Assembly (NCBI RefSeq): GCF_022539505.1
Contig: NC_061510.1
Coordinates: forward strand, 95,000,292-95,064,291
Direction of reading: 5' to 3'
DNA from: Lolium rigidum
Taxonomy: Eukaryota; Streptophyta; Magnoliopsida; Poales; Poaceae
Length of the DNA: 64,000 nt
This document shows positions 34,818-45,868 of this stretch, one piece after another. Both the position numbers and the translations under genes were made by a program. Under the pieces are notes generated by a model, which was not told the DNA's origin, did not search any database, and worked only from the letters and a program-made list of their open reading frames with translations. Position 1 is the stretch's first letter. Each line of letters starts with the position of its first letter.

Positions 34818-35405
34818 TCGCCCTCTCAGCGCGGGTTCAACACATGCGCTGCGTCGACCGGCTTCTTGCCGACCTGCCAATTGCCGCCATCCAAATCTTC
34901 AAGGTGCTGTGGCCTGAGGAGGAGCTGCCGGAGAACATCACGCTCACTGCCAACCGGCTCAAAGATGCCGGGCACCGGATTCGTGAGTGGCAATGCTCCG
35001 CGGCTCGTGCTGGAGCTGACACGGCGCTGCGCTCCGCGTGCTCATGGTACCCTGCTCTGGATCTTGATGCTCTCCAAGGCGTGCGCGCAGATGCTCCTAC
35101 GGATACGGATCCGGCGCTTACCGCGAAGCGGCAGGACCGGGCATACCGGCTTGCTGAGTATGCCGAAGTCCGCACCTTCATCCCTCCCCCTCCTGGCGTC
35201 AAGGACTACCTCAGCGATGAGGAAGAAGAAGACGAGGGAGATGAAGATGAGGCCGCCGAGGACGTGCCGCCGGAAGCTCCCGAAGCCGGCGCTGCTCCCC
35301 GAAGATGCCGAGGCCGGTGCCGCTCCACCCGACGCCCCCGCTGCTCGATGACCTCTTATCAAACGTTTGCCTGTGATCTATCCGTTGGCCCCGCTTGCCT
35401 CAAAG

Positions 35406-35505
35406 NNNNNNNNNNNNNNNNNNNNNNNNNNNNNNNNNNNNNNNNNNNNNNNNNNNNNNNNNNNNNNNNNNNNNNNNNNNNNNNNNNNNNNNNNNNNNNN
35501 NNNNN
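35406..35505. other. Assembly gap (100 N)
   Basis: Exactly 100 unknown bases, a conventional placeholder. The left side is the 3' flank of the antisense gene and the right side is the 3' internal region of E4, so sequence (including E4's 3' LTR) is missing or the join is wrong. Confidence 0.99.
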
Positions 35506-36395
35506 AGCGTGTCTCTCTCCCATAAAGTGAATGCCAGGATCCATTTTATTCAAACAAAACAAAAACAAAAACAAACCGACGCTCCAAGCAAAGTACATAA
35601 GATGTGACGGAATAAAAATATAGTTTCAGGGGAGGAACCTGATAATGTTGTCGATGAAGAAGGGGATGCCTTGGGCATCCCCAAGCTTAGACGCTTGAGT
35701 CTTCTTAGAATATGCAGGGGTGAACCACCGGGGCATCCCCAAGATTAGAGCTTTCACTCTCCTTGATCATATTGCATCATACTCCTCTCTTGATCCTTGA
35801 AAACTTCCTCCACACCAAACTCGAAACAACTCATTAGAGGGTTAGTGCATAATAAAAATTCACATGTTCAGAGGTGACACAATCATTCTTAACACTTCGG
35901 AAATTGCATAAAGCTACTGGACATTAATGGATCAAAGAAATTCATCCAACATAGCAAAAGAGGCAATGCGAAATAAAAGACAGAATCTGTCAAAACAGAA
36001 TGCAGTCCGTAAAGATGGATTTTATTAGGCCACCAGACTTGCTCAAACGAAAATGCCCAAATTTAATGAAAGTTGCTTACATATCCGAGGATCATGCTCG
36101 TAAATTGGCTTAATTTTCCGAGCTACCTACAGGGAGATAGACCCAGATTCGTGACAACAAAGAAATCTGGAACTGCGCAAGAATCCAAATCTAGTACTTA
36201 CTTTTCTATCAAAGACTTTACTTGGCACAACAAAACATAAAACTAAGATAAGAAGAGGTTGCTACAGTAGTAAACAACTTCCAAGACACAAATATAAAAA
36301 AAAATACTGTAGTAAAAACATGGGTTGTCTCCCATAAGCGCTTTTCTTTAACGCCTTTCAGCTAGGCGCAGAAAGTGTATCTCAAGTAACATCAA
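35506..36395 (-). other. E4 3' non-coding region
   Basis: Aligns with 2930-3760 of E1, including the paired AAGCTTGGGGATGC-like motifs near 35680 and 35740. Near 36330 it adds GGGTTGTCTCCCATAAGCGC, a stretch that usually follows pol in Triticeae Gypsy elements. Confidence 0.75.
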
Positions 36396-36400
36396 GAGAC

Positions 36401-37914
36401 TGATGACCCACAAGTATAGGGGGTGTATCGTAGTATCTTCGATAAGTAAGAATGTCGATCCCAACGAGGAGCAGAAGGTGTTGACAAGCAGTTTCGATGA
36501 AGGTTTCACTGTAAATGCTCACGGACAAGTATTCGGGGGTTTTGATGTAACGAGATGAAATAAGTACGAGTAAGTAAAATGCGAGAGAAATAATTGCAGC
36601 GAGTGGCCCAATCCTTTTTAGCACAAAGGACAAGCCGATTTGTTTACTTATAATTACCAAACGTTCTCGAGGACACACGGGATTTTAGTCTAGTGCTTTC
36701 GCTACATACGGCTAAATAATCTTCATTGTTATGATAAGTGTTGTGTGGGTGAACCTATGCTAATGTACCGCCCTTCCTAGGACTAAATACATACTTGTGA
36801 TTATACCCCTTGCAAGCATCCGCAACTACAAGAAAGTAATTAAGAATAAATCTAACCACAGCCTTAAACTCCGAGATCCCGCGATCCCTCCCGCATCGAT
36901 ATACCAACGGGGGTTTAGGTTTCGTCACTCCGGCAACCCCGCAATTAGCAAACGAATACAAGATGCATTCCCCTAGGCCCATAAATGGTGAAGTGTCATG
37001 TAGTCGACGTTCACATGACACCACTAGAAGAATAACACCACAACTTAAATATCACACCATTGAATATTACTCAACCATAGTTCACTACTAACATTTAGAC
37101 TTCACCCATGTCCTCAAGAACTAAACGAACTACTCACGAGACATCATATGGAACATGATCAGAGGTGATATGATGATGAATAACAATCTGAACATAAACT
37201 TGGTTCAATGGTTTCACTCAATAGCATCAACAACAAGTATAGATCGATACCGGGAGAGTTTCCCCTATCAAACAATCAAGATCAAACCCAAATTGCTACG
37301 GCGGTGACGGTGTCCAGCGGTGATGACGGCGGTGATGATGGTGGAGATGATGATGACGGTGATGGTGATGATGTCCAGCTCGATGTCGGTGACGATGGCG
37401 TCGATTTCCCCTCCCGGAGGGAATTTCCCCGGCGGATTCCCGCCCGCCGGAGAGCTCTTTTCTCTCCGGTGTTCTCCGCCCGCGCGAGGCGGCTGTAACC
37501 CTTCGTGAGGATTCCTCTCGTGGCTTAGGTCTTCGGGACGAAGGGTTTGGCGAAGAAAAGGAGGCGAAAGGGGTCGTGGGCCCCTCACACCACATGGCGG
37601 CGCGGCCGGGGCACGGGCCGCGCCGCCCTAGGGTGTGGGCCCACCCCGGCTCCTCCCGGCTCCTCCTTCCGGCTTCCTTCGTCATCTTGAAAAATAGGAT
37701 TTTTGGTATAATTTCCTTCCACGGTTGATCTTCCGAAATATTGCGTTCGATGGTGCTTTTTCCAGCAGAATCCTGGCTCCGGTGTTCGATCCTCCAATAA
37801 TGATGAAACATGCAAAATAGATGAAATAACATAAGTATTGTGTCCCAATATGAAATATATCAATGAATAACAGCAAATTATGATATAAAATGGTGATGCA
37901 AATTGGACGTATCA
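36401..37914 (-). mobile_element. Solo LTR (1514 bp) inside the E4 protease region
   Basis: Starts TGATGACCCACAAG and ends TGGACGTATCA on the plus strand, flanked on both sides by GAGAC (36396-36400 and 37915-37919). No internal region or second LTR is present, so this is the product of recombination between two LTRs. It belongs to a third LTR family (minus-strand start TGATACGTCCAATTTGCATC). It contains trinucleotide-rich GATGATGGTG stretches near 37320-37380. Confidence 0.93.
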
Positions 37915-37919
37915 GAGAC

Positions 37920-38640
37920 GAAGCATCAACATCATAATTTGTTCTAATAATAGAATCATAAGGTAACTTCATTCTCTTTCTAGGGAAGTGTTCCATACCT
38001 TTCTTGAGAGGAAATTGATATTTAATATTACCTTCCTTCATATCAATAGTAGCACCAACGGTTCGAAGAAAAGGTCTTCCCAATATAATGGGGCAAGATG
38101 CATTGCATTCAATATCCAAGACAACAAAATCAACGGGGACAAGGTTATTGTTAACCATAATATGAACATTATCAACTTTCCCCAAAGGTTTCTTTTTAGC
38201 ATTATCGGCAAGATTAACATCCAAATAACAATTTTTCAATGGTGGCAAGTCAAGCATATCATAGACTTTTTTTAGGCATAACAGAAATACTTGCACCAAG
38301 ATCACATAAAGCATTACAATCAAAATCTTTGACTCTCATTTTAATGATGGGCTCCCAACCATCCTCTAGCTTTCTAGGAATAGAAGTTTCAAGTTTTAGT
38401 TTCTCTTCTCTAGCTTTTATGAGAGCATTTGTAATATGTTTTGTGAAAGCCAAGTTTATAGCACTAGCATTGGGACTCTTAGCAAGTTTTTGCAAGAACT
38501 TTATAACTTCAGAGATGTGGCAATCATCAAAATCTAAATCATTACAATCTAAAGCAATGGGATTATCATCCCCAAGGTTGGAAAAAATTTCAGCAGCTTT
38601 ATCACGAGGCAGTTTCAGCGGTTTTAGCAGTTTCGAGTAA
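37920..38640 (-). pseudogene. E4 aspartic protease region
   Basis: Minus-strand frames 38684-38259 and 38323-37920 together give a retroviral-type aspartic protease. CDLGASISVMP is the active-site segment (DLGAS is usual in this plant group), and CNASCPIILGRPFL holds the later ILGRPF motif. A 7-A run near 38270 puts the two halves in different frames (one extra A). The reading then meets the solo LTR at 37914. Confidence 0.8.
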
Positions 38641-40015
38641 TTTTGCGCGCTTTGCACTAGGAGTAGAAGCATTGCCAACACCAATTATTTTACCATTAAT
38701 AGTAGGAGGTGCAGCAACATGTGAAGAATTAGCATTGCTAGTGGTGGTAATAGTCCAAACTTTAGCTACATTTTTCTCTTTAGCTAGTTTTTCATTTTCT
38801 TCTCTATCCCACCTAGCACGCAGTTCAGCCATTAATCTTATATTCTCATTAATTCTAACTTGGATGGCATTTGCTGTAGTAACAATTTTATTTTCAATAT
38901 CCCTATTAGGCATAACTTTCGATTTCAAAAGATCAACATCGGAGGCAAGACTATCAACTCTAGAAACAAGAATATCAATTTTATTGAGCTTTTCCTCAAC
39001 AGATTTGTTAAAGGCAGTTTGTGTACTAATAAATTCTTTAAGCATGGCTTCAAGTCCAGGGGGTGTATTCCTATTATTGTTGTAAAAATTCCCATAAGAA
39101 TTAGCATAACCGTTACCATTATTATAAGGATATGGCCTATAGTTATTACTAGAATTGTTCCGATAAGCATTGTTGTTGAAATTATTATTTTTAATGAAGT
39201 TTACATCAACATGTTCTTCTTGGGCAACCAATGAAGCTAATGGAACATTATTAGGATCAACATTAGTCCTAGCATTCGCAAGCATAGACATAATAGCATC
39301 AACCTTATCATTCAAGGAAGAGGATTCTTCAACAGAATTTACCTTCTTACCTTGTAGAGCTCTTTCCGTGTGCCATCCAGAGTAATTAACCATCATATTA
39401 TCAAGAAGCTTTGTTGCTTCACCAAGAGTGATGGACATAAAGGTACCTCCAGCAGCTGAATCCAATAAATTCCGCGAAGAAAAATTCAGTCCTGCATAGA
39501 AGGTTTGGATGATCATCCAAGTAGTCAGTCCATGGGTTGGGCAATTTTTAACCAGATATTTCATTCTTTCCCAAGCTTGAGCAACATGTTCACTATCCAA
39601 TTGTTTAAAATTCATTATGCTACTCCTCAAAGATATAATTTTAGCAGGGATAATATCTACCAATAAAAGCATCCTTGCATTTAGTCCAGGAATCAATACT
39701 ATTCTTAGGCAGAGATAGCAACCAATCTTTAGCTCTTCCTCTTAATGAGAAAGGAAACAATTTTAATTTTATAATATCACCATCTACATCTTTATACTTT
39801 TGCATTTCACATAGTTCAACAAAATTATTGAGATGGGCAGCAACATCATCGGAACTAACACTGGAAAATTGCTCTCGCATAACAAGATTTAGTAAAGCAG
39901 GTTTAATTTCAAATAATTCTGTTGTAGTAGCAGGTGGAGCAATAGGTGTGCATAAGAAATCATTATTATTTGTGCTAGTGAAGTCACACAACTTAGTATT
40001 TTCAGGGTTGGCCAT
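38605..40015 (-). pseudogene. E4 gag (frameshifted)
   Basis: Starts MANPENTKLCDFTSTNN at 40015. The first part (FPFSLRGRAKDWLLSLP, SIDSWTKCKDAFIGRYYP) is the Retrotrans_gag domain. The frame breaks near 39646, where about two bases seem lost, and continues as AKIISLRSSIMNFKQ... from 39656. It is followed by an Asn/Tyr-rich stretch (about 39060-39200) and a coiled-coil-like part. No CCHC zinc knuckle was found. The frame breaks again near 38620 before the protease. Confidence 0.8.
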
Positions 40016-40242
40016 TTTAGCAGTAGTAAATAAAGAAAACTAGATAAAGTAAATGCAAGTAAACTAATTTTTTTTTGTGTTTTTGATATAGCAAACAAGA
40101 CAGTAAATAAAGTAAAACTAGCAACTAATTTTTTTGTGTTTTGATATAAGTGCAGAAAACAAAGTAGTAAATAAAATAAAGCAAGACAAAAACAAAGTAA
40201 AGAGATTGAGAAGTGGAGACTCCCTTGCGGCGTGTCTTGATC

Positions 40243-40260
40243 TCCCCGACAACGGCGCCG
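40243..40260 (-). promoter_or_regulatory. E4 primer-binding site (tRNA-Asp, two mismatches)
   Basis: On the minus strand CGGCGCCGTTGTCGGGGA, against TGGCGCCGTTGCCGGGGA in E1. It lies 10 bases inside the LTR. The first mismatch turns CAG into CGG on the plus strand. Confidence 0.78.
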
Positions 40261-40270
40261 GAAATTTGCT

Positions 40271-41827
40271 TGATGCGTGTAGTTGACACGTCCGTTGGGA
40301 ACCCCAAGAGGAAGGTGTGATGCGCACAGCGGCAAGTTTCCCTCGGTTAGAAACCAAGGTTTAATCGAACCAGTAGGAGTCAAGAAGCACGTTGAAGGTT
40401 GATGGCGGCGGGATGTAGTGCGGCGCAACACCAGAGATTCCGGCGCCAACGTGGAACCTGCACAACACAACCAAAGTACTTTGCCCCAACGAAATAGTGA
40501 GGTTGTCAATCTCACCTGCTTGCTGTAACAAAGGGTTAACCGTATTGTGTGGAAGATGATTGTTTGCAGAGAAAACAATAAAACAAGTATTGCGACAGAT
40601 TTGTATTTCGAGTATTAAAGAATGGACCGGGGTCCACGGTTCACTAGAGGTGTCTCTCCCATAAGATAAAAGCATGTTGGGTGAACAAATTACAGATCGG
40701 GCAATTGACAAATAGAGAGGGCATAACAATGCACATACATGGCATGATAAGTATAGTGAGATTTAATTGGGCATTACGACAAAGTACATAGACCGCCATC
40801 CAAGCTGCATCTATGCCTAAAAAGTCCACCTTCGGGTTATCGTCCGAACCCCTTCCAGTATTAAGTTGCAAAGCAACAAACAATTGCATTAAGTATGGTG
40901 CGTAATGTAATCAACAACTACATCCTCGGACATAGCGCCAATGTTTTATCCCTAGTGGCAACAACACAACACAACCTTAGAACTTTCTGTCACTGTCCCA
41001 GGTGTCAATGCAGGCATGAACCCACTATCGAGCATAAATACTCCCTCTTGGAGTTAAAAGCAAAAACTTGGCCAGAGCCTCTACTAGTAAGGGAGAGCAT
41101 GCAAGATCATAAACAACACATGTGTAATAACTTGATAATTAACATAACATGGTATTCTCTATCCATCGGATCCCGACAAACACAACATAGAGTATTACAG
41201 ATAGATGATCTTGATCATGTTAGGCAGCTCACAAGATCCAACAATGAAGCACAATGAGGAGAAGACAACCATCTAGCTACTGCTATGGACCCATAGTCCA
41301 GGGGTGAACTACTCACTCATCACTCCGGAGGCGACCATGGCGGTGTAGAGTCCTCCGGGAGATGAATCCCCTCTCCGGCAGGGTGCGGCGGCGTCTCAGT
41401 AAGGTTTTCCGTATCGTGGTTTTTCGCCTCAGGGGTTTCACGACGGAGGCTTTAAGTAGGCGGAAGGGCAGAGTCGGGGGGCTGACGAGGGGCCCCCACC
41501 ACAGGGCGGCGCGGGTCCCCCCTTGGCCGCGCCGCCATGTGGTTTGGCCACCTCGTGGCCCCACTTCGTATGCTCTTCGGTCTTCTGGAAGGTTCATGGC
41601 GAAATAGGCCCCTGGGTCTTCGTTTCGTCCAATTCCGAGAATATTTCGTTACTAGGATTTCTGAACCAAAAACAGCGAGAAAATAGCAAGCGGCACTTCG
41701 GCATCTTGTTAATAGGTTAGTTCCAGAAAATGCACGAATATGACATAAAGTGTGCATAAAACATGTAGGTGTCATCAATAATATGGCATAGAACATAAGA
41801 AATTATCGATACGTCGGAGACGTATCA
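40271..41827 (-). repeat. E4 5' LTR (1557 bp)
   Basis: Its first 205 bases on the minus strand (41623-41827) are nearly the same as in family A, but the remainder is a different sequence, so the two families share U3 starts and the 3' internal region. Confidence 0.88.
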
Positions 41828-41832
41828 TCCTT

Positions 41833-44000
41833 CTTCCATCATCCACGACATCTCCTCATGAGGGTGCCTCTAATGTTAATGATCATGTGTCTATTGTGCC
41901 TATCACTAATACTCTGCAGGTTGCTGAACAAGTTGATGACAATCTGCTGCACCGCCCCGTTCAAATTCCTCAAGAAAATGACAATGCCTCTCAGTCAGAA
42001 CACGACGAAACTGGCGCGGAAATTGATGAAGATTCGGTGGCAGATTCTGGGGAACATTCCCCTGCTCACGCCGATCCCGAAACGCCTCTGTTCGAGGCAG
42101 ATTCTCCCGCCCTCGGGAGCCGCGGCTCTGCTGGCTCCTCGCGTGGCGAGCACACGCCGTCGTCCCGTGCGGGCGCGCCACCTGGCAGCCGTTTTTCGCC
42201 CGCCGCAGATGACAGTGGCGCACACACGCCTCCTTTGAATCAAGGCGCGCCATCTGGCGGCCTGTCCCCGCCTGGGATTGCTGCTGCTGATCCCTCTAAT
42301 GATGACCACATATCGGGCGGATCTTCTGTGCCTGGTCGCGGTGGGGAAGTTCCTGCTGCGCCTCCCTCTGGTGTACGTACCAGACTTCAACAAGGTATTA
42401 GACAACCCAAAAAATATACTGATGGTACAGTTCGGTATGGCATGTTTTCAGCTACGGGTGAACCATCATCTCTCTCGAAGCTCTTGGTGATTCAAAGTGG
42501 CATCAAGCTATGAAGGAGGAATACGAGTGCATTGTTAGAAAATCAAACCTGGCGTCTTGTTCCCCCAAGCAGCGACAAAAATTGGATTGACTGTAAATGG
42601 GTATATCGTGTTAAAAGGAGAGCTGATGGCACCATTGATAGATACAAAGCAAGATTAGTTGCTAAAGGGTTCAAGCAAAGGTATGGCATTGATTATGAGG
42701 ACACATTCAGTCTTGTAGTTAAAATTGCCACTGTCAGGATTGTTTTATCCATTGCTGTTTCTAGAGGTTGGCATCTTAGGAAGCTAGATATCAAGAACGC
42801 GTTTTCTTCATGGTGTTCTGGAAGAGGAGGTCTATATGAGGCAGCCACCTGGTTTTGAGGATTCCACTACACCACATTATGTCTGCAAGCTGGATAAGGC
42901 ATTATATGGGCTGAAACAAGCTCCTCGTGCCTGGTATGCAAAGTTGAGTTCTAAGCTGTGTGCTCTTGGTTTTACACCCTCAAAGGCAGATACTTCATTG
43001 TTCTTGTTTCACAAGTCAGGTATCACTATATTTGTTCTGGTTTATGTTGATGACATTATAGTTACTAGTTCCTCTAGCTATGCCATATCTGCTCTTCTCA
43101 AAGATTTGAACAAGAACTTTGCTATCAAGGATCTTGGTAACTTGCATTTCTTCCTTGGTATTGAGGTTAAACAGGTGAATGATGGTCTTCTCTTGACACA
43201 AGAAAAATATGCTACAGAATTGCTTGACAAGGTTGGTATGCGACTTTGTAAGTCAGCTCCTACACCATTGTCCACCTCGGAAAAATTGTCTCTTGCAAGT
43301 GGTACACCCCTTGGCACTGAACATTGCACACAGTTTAGGAGTATTGTTGGAGCGCTGCAATACTTGACCCTGACTCGTCCGGATTTGGCATTTTCTGTTA
43401 ACAAAATTTGTCAATATCTTCATGCTCCAACTACTGAACATTGGACAGCTGCGAAACGCATTCTTAGATATGTCAAGAGTACAATAAAGCTGGGGATTAC
43501 ATTTACTTCATCAACCTCCACTTTTCTCAGTGCCTTCTCTGATGCGGATTGGGCAGGTGATATTGATGACAGACGTTCCACATGTGGTTTTGCTATCTTT
43601 GTGGGTCCAAATTTGGTTTCATGGAGTGCCAGGAAACAAGCTACTGTGTCCAGGTCCAGTACCGAGGCTGAGTACAAAGCATTAGCAAATGCTACAGCGG
43701 AAATGATTTGGGTAGAGGCCCTTCTTATGGAACTTGGAGTTAAATTGCGGCAGAAGCCAACTCTTTGGTGTGATAATCTGGGAGCTACATTTCTGTCTGT
43801 TAACCCAGTGTTTCATGCTCGCACCAAACATATATTGAGATTGATTTCCACTTTGTAAGAGAGCGAGTTGCTAGAAATCAGCTGGCCATTCGGTTTGTCT
43901 CAAGCAATGATCAAGTGGTAGATGGTTTTACAAAAGTTCTTCCGGTCAAGAAACTTGATGAGTTCAAGCGTAATCTTAACATGTCTGCAGGTTTAGATTA
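41833..44000 (+). pseudogene. Copia polyprotein, 3' half (integrase C-terminus, reverse transcriptase, RNase H)
   Basis: Frames 41887-42513, 42532-42858 and 42836-43858 follow one another. The first ends with the integrase-RT linker (TRLQQGIRQPKKYTDGTVRY). The second has the RT start ([37 protein letters not shown]). The third has [16 protein letters not shown], the catalytic YVDD ([10 protein letters not shown]), then RNase H motifs ([25 protein letters not shown]). Four frame breaks are seen near 42473, 42527, 42800 and 43833. The first two disappear if CG is read as CTG and CGAG as CAG. The 5' half is cut off by E4. The last frame ends at a stop near 44000, next to the polypurine tract. 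Confidence 0.93.
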
Positions 44001-44156
44001 AGGGGGGCTGTTAGAGTTGTAATATCAGGTTATAGTATGTAATACGTATACTATACATAGATGTGTATTGGATATGAAAACCATGTACTCCTATACCCCT
44101 ATATAACACGCAACCCGTACGAGACCCAGGTACGGTTCCCTCAAACACTTTTCACA
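44001..44156 (+). repeat. Copia polypurine tract and short 3' LTR (about 148 bp)
   Basis: AAGGGGGGC precedes TGTTAGAG at 44009. The LTR contains a TATA-like CTATATAAC and seems to end in CA at 44154 or 44156. No partner LTR is available to fix the end. Confidence 0.65.
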
Positions 44157-45222
44157 AGTGCCATCTAAACCAAATGTTAGAGAGACGGAACAATCTAAAC
44201 CAAATGTTAGAGAGACAGAACATAAAACAGTAGCCACAACATCTTTGTATGCACTATTTTATATAATGGCGGGTATTGTGGAGCTAAAGGAGTATCACCC
44301 AAACCCATCGCTATTGCGATGTTACATGACACACTGCATAAAATACTTTTTCAGTAAGAGTGTTGTGTGCAGTGTGGCCGAAATGTCATATATGCGACTT
44401 TAGATTAGATTTTTGTTGTTATGGTAAACCGTCTCATGGGTGGGCTGACTACCTCAACGAAAGTTGTCTCAAGGCATAGGTAACTTCTTTTTTCCACCCG
44501 TCTAAATTTAGTTTGTTGTGGTCAAGCATTTATAATTGAAAACATACTTACTTATTGTTGAACTATTTTGATTTATTCATAAGGCCGAGAGGGTTTGCAG
44601 TATTGGATCTTCTTAACATAACATCCCTCTCAATGGAAGAATTCAATATTTTCTTATATCCTTTCACCAAGGCAATGAGATCTTCACGATAAGTGTAGTG
44701 AGATGACACATGACAATTAACTGAGACATTTACAATGATAGGTTTATTGACGCATGCAAATGTGTAATTCGTCATATTGTGATAGAATTGTACTGATGAC
44801 ATTTGGTATATAATAGGGATGAAATCTGTTATCTTTTTACTGCTTGTGCGATTAGTTTTTTATGTGCATTGACATCTCTCTCTACCTGATGTGAACAAAC
44901 TACAATATCATAGTGCAAAACAGGGTAACATAGAAAAACCGTGACAAATGATCTCTCCCTTAAGGAAACAGAGATATATAGATGACCGGAAGAAAAGTGG
45001 GTTCATCGGTGACGGTTATTCGAACCGTAGCCTTCACATCAGGCTCCTTGTAATGATACCCTTTCTTCGTTGGCATAGGATTTCTGACCCATTTCATAGC
45101 CCCACTGGCACTATGTACTGGTAACCGATCATATAACTCAGTCTCTCAACTAAGAACATGAGACCTGTAAAATGGAAAACCTGTCAAGGTCATATCTTGC
45201 CTTGCATATTCCACTCGAGCTA
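44157..45222. other. Unassigned intergenic stretch
   Basis: A 31-base unit (ATCTAAACCAAATGTTAGAG...) is repeated twice in tandem at about 44162-44224. Otherwise AT-rich, with no gene recognised. Confidence 0.6.
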
Positions 45223-45451
45223 CTACCTCTGTACCAGGGGTATTACGCATTTCGAGGAGAAAGTTTAACTTTAAATTTGGTCAACAAAATATGAGATATA
45301 TGCCACAAAAATTATACCATTGGATTCATATTCAAAAGAAGTTTCCAATAGTATAATTTTTGTGATATATATCTTATATTTTGTTGACTAAATTAGTAGT
45401 CAAAGTTTTGTCTCGAAATGTGTAATACCCTGTAAACCGGTATGGAGGGAG
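45223..45451. mobile_element. Stowaway-type MITE (229 bp)
   Basis: Inverted ends CTACCTCTGTACC... and ...GGTATGGAGGGAG, with TA on both sides (45221-45222 and 45452-45453). The inner part also pairs (GGGTATTACGCATTTCG against CGAAATGTGTAATACCC), giving the fold-back form expected of the family. Confidence 0.85.
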
Positions 45452-45852
45452 TAGATGATGAAGTTATTAACATCCTCAATTTCAACCGTTTTTCCTAATT
45501 GAAGTTTCTTGGTGAAGTCTTGTGAATTTCTCCCCATACTCCACTATGGAGAGCCTCTTCTTAGACATATCTTCACGTATCCATCATCACAAACTAGATG
45601 AAAAGCTTAAAGCATATGATATCTTCTAGATGACCTTGTACCATTTCTTCTTTATTCATCATGGTGATGCCTTGAAGATGAACATGTTCACTCAACTATT
45701 TTCTTCATGATATGCTTTGAATAGTATCAATTCCCATAGGACCATTATATCAATCACACCTTGAATTCCATCATGGTCATCACATCATTGTCTATGGACA
45801 AACCCTTCAAGTATAACTCAATGCAAATATTAGTCTACATGAATTCATTACC
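45452..45852. other. Unassigned intergenic stretch
   Basis: AT-rich sequence with no recognisable gene or repeat. Confidence 0.5.
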
Positions 45853-45868
45853 AAAACTATACATGAGG

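Larger units (their letters stand above)
23370..35351 (+). pseudogene. Antisense extra gene of a Gypsy element (Transposase_28 type N-terminus, coiled-coil C-terminus), interrupted
   Basis: Exons by GT...AG: 23370 to 24393 or 24405, 24454-24642, 24695-24932, 25034-25826, 26204-26288, 26371-26424, 26498-26809, 26944-27056, resuming at 34823-35351 past a 7.8-kb insertion. The N-terminus (DVTQYEIDWLYRSRRIPEGV, then HHLPGNAVFYLSCFVAFMEG) fits the 'putative gypsy type transposon' family. A Pro/Ser-rich stretch follows (exon 4), then coiled coil (GEKEQLLKEHNEALEAQK) and an acidic tail (SDEEEEDEGDEDEA). Damage: an extra G in 24103-24105, TGA at 24490-24492, an extra C near 35298, and the insertion. 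It runs opposite to the LTR at 21814-22413; Tat-lineage elements are known to carry such antisense extra genes. Function unknown. Confidence 0.72.
35506..41827 (-). mobile_element. E4: Gypsy element with gag and protease but no reverse transcriptase or integrase
   Basis: Minus-strand element with 5' LTR 40271-41827, primer site about 40243-40260, gag, protease, then directly the 3' non-coding region shared with E1-E3 (35506-36395). No reverse transcriptase, RNase H or integrase lies between protease (end about 37920) and that region; only a solo LTR (36401-37914) intervenes. The 3' LTR is lost at the gap. It is inserted in a Copia element; the right flank 5-mer is TCCTT (41828-41832). Confidence 0.85.

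Noticed and set aside
37208..37832. His/Asp/Met-rich frames in the solo LTR
   Set aside because: They arise from GATGATGGTG-type simple repeats inside a non-coding LTR.
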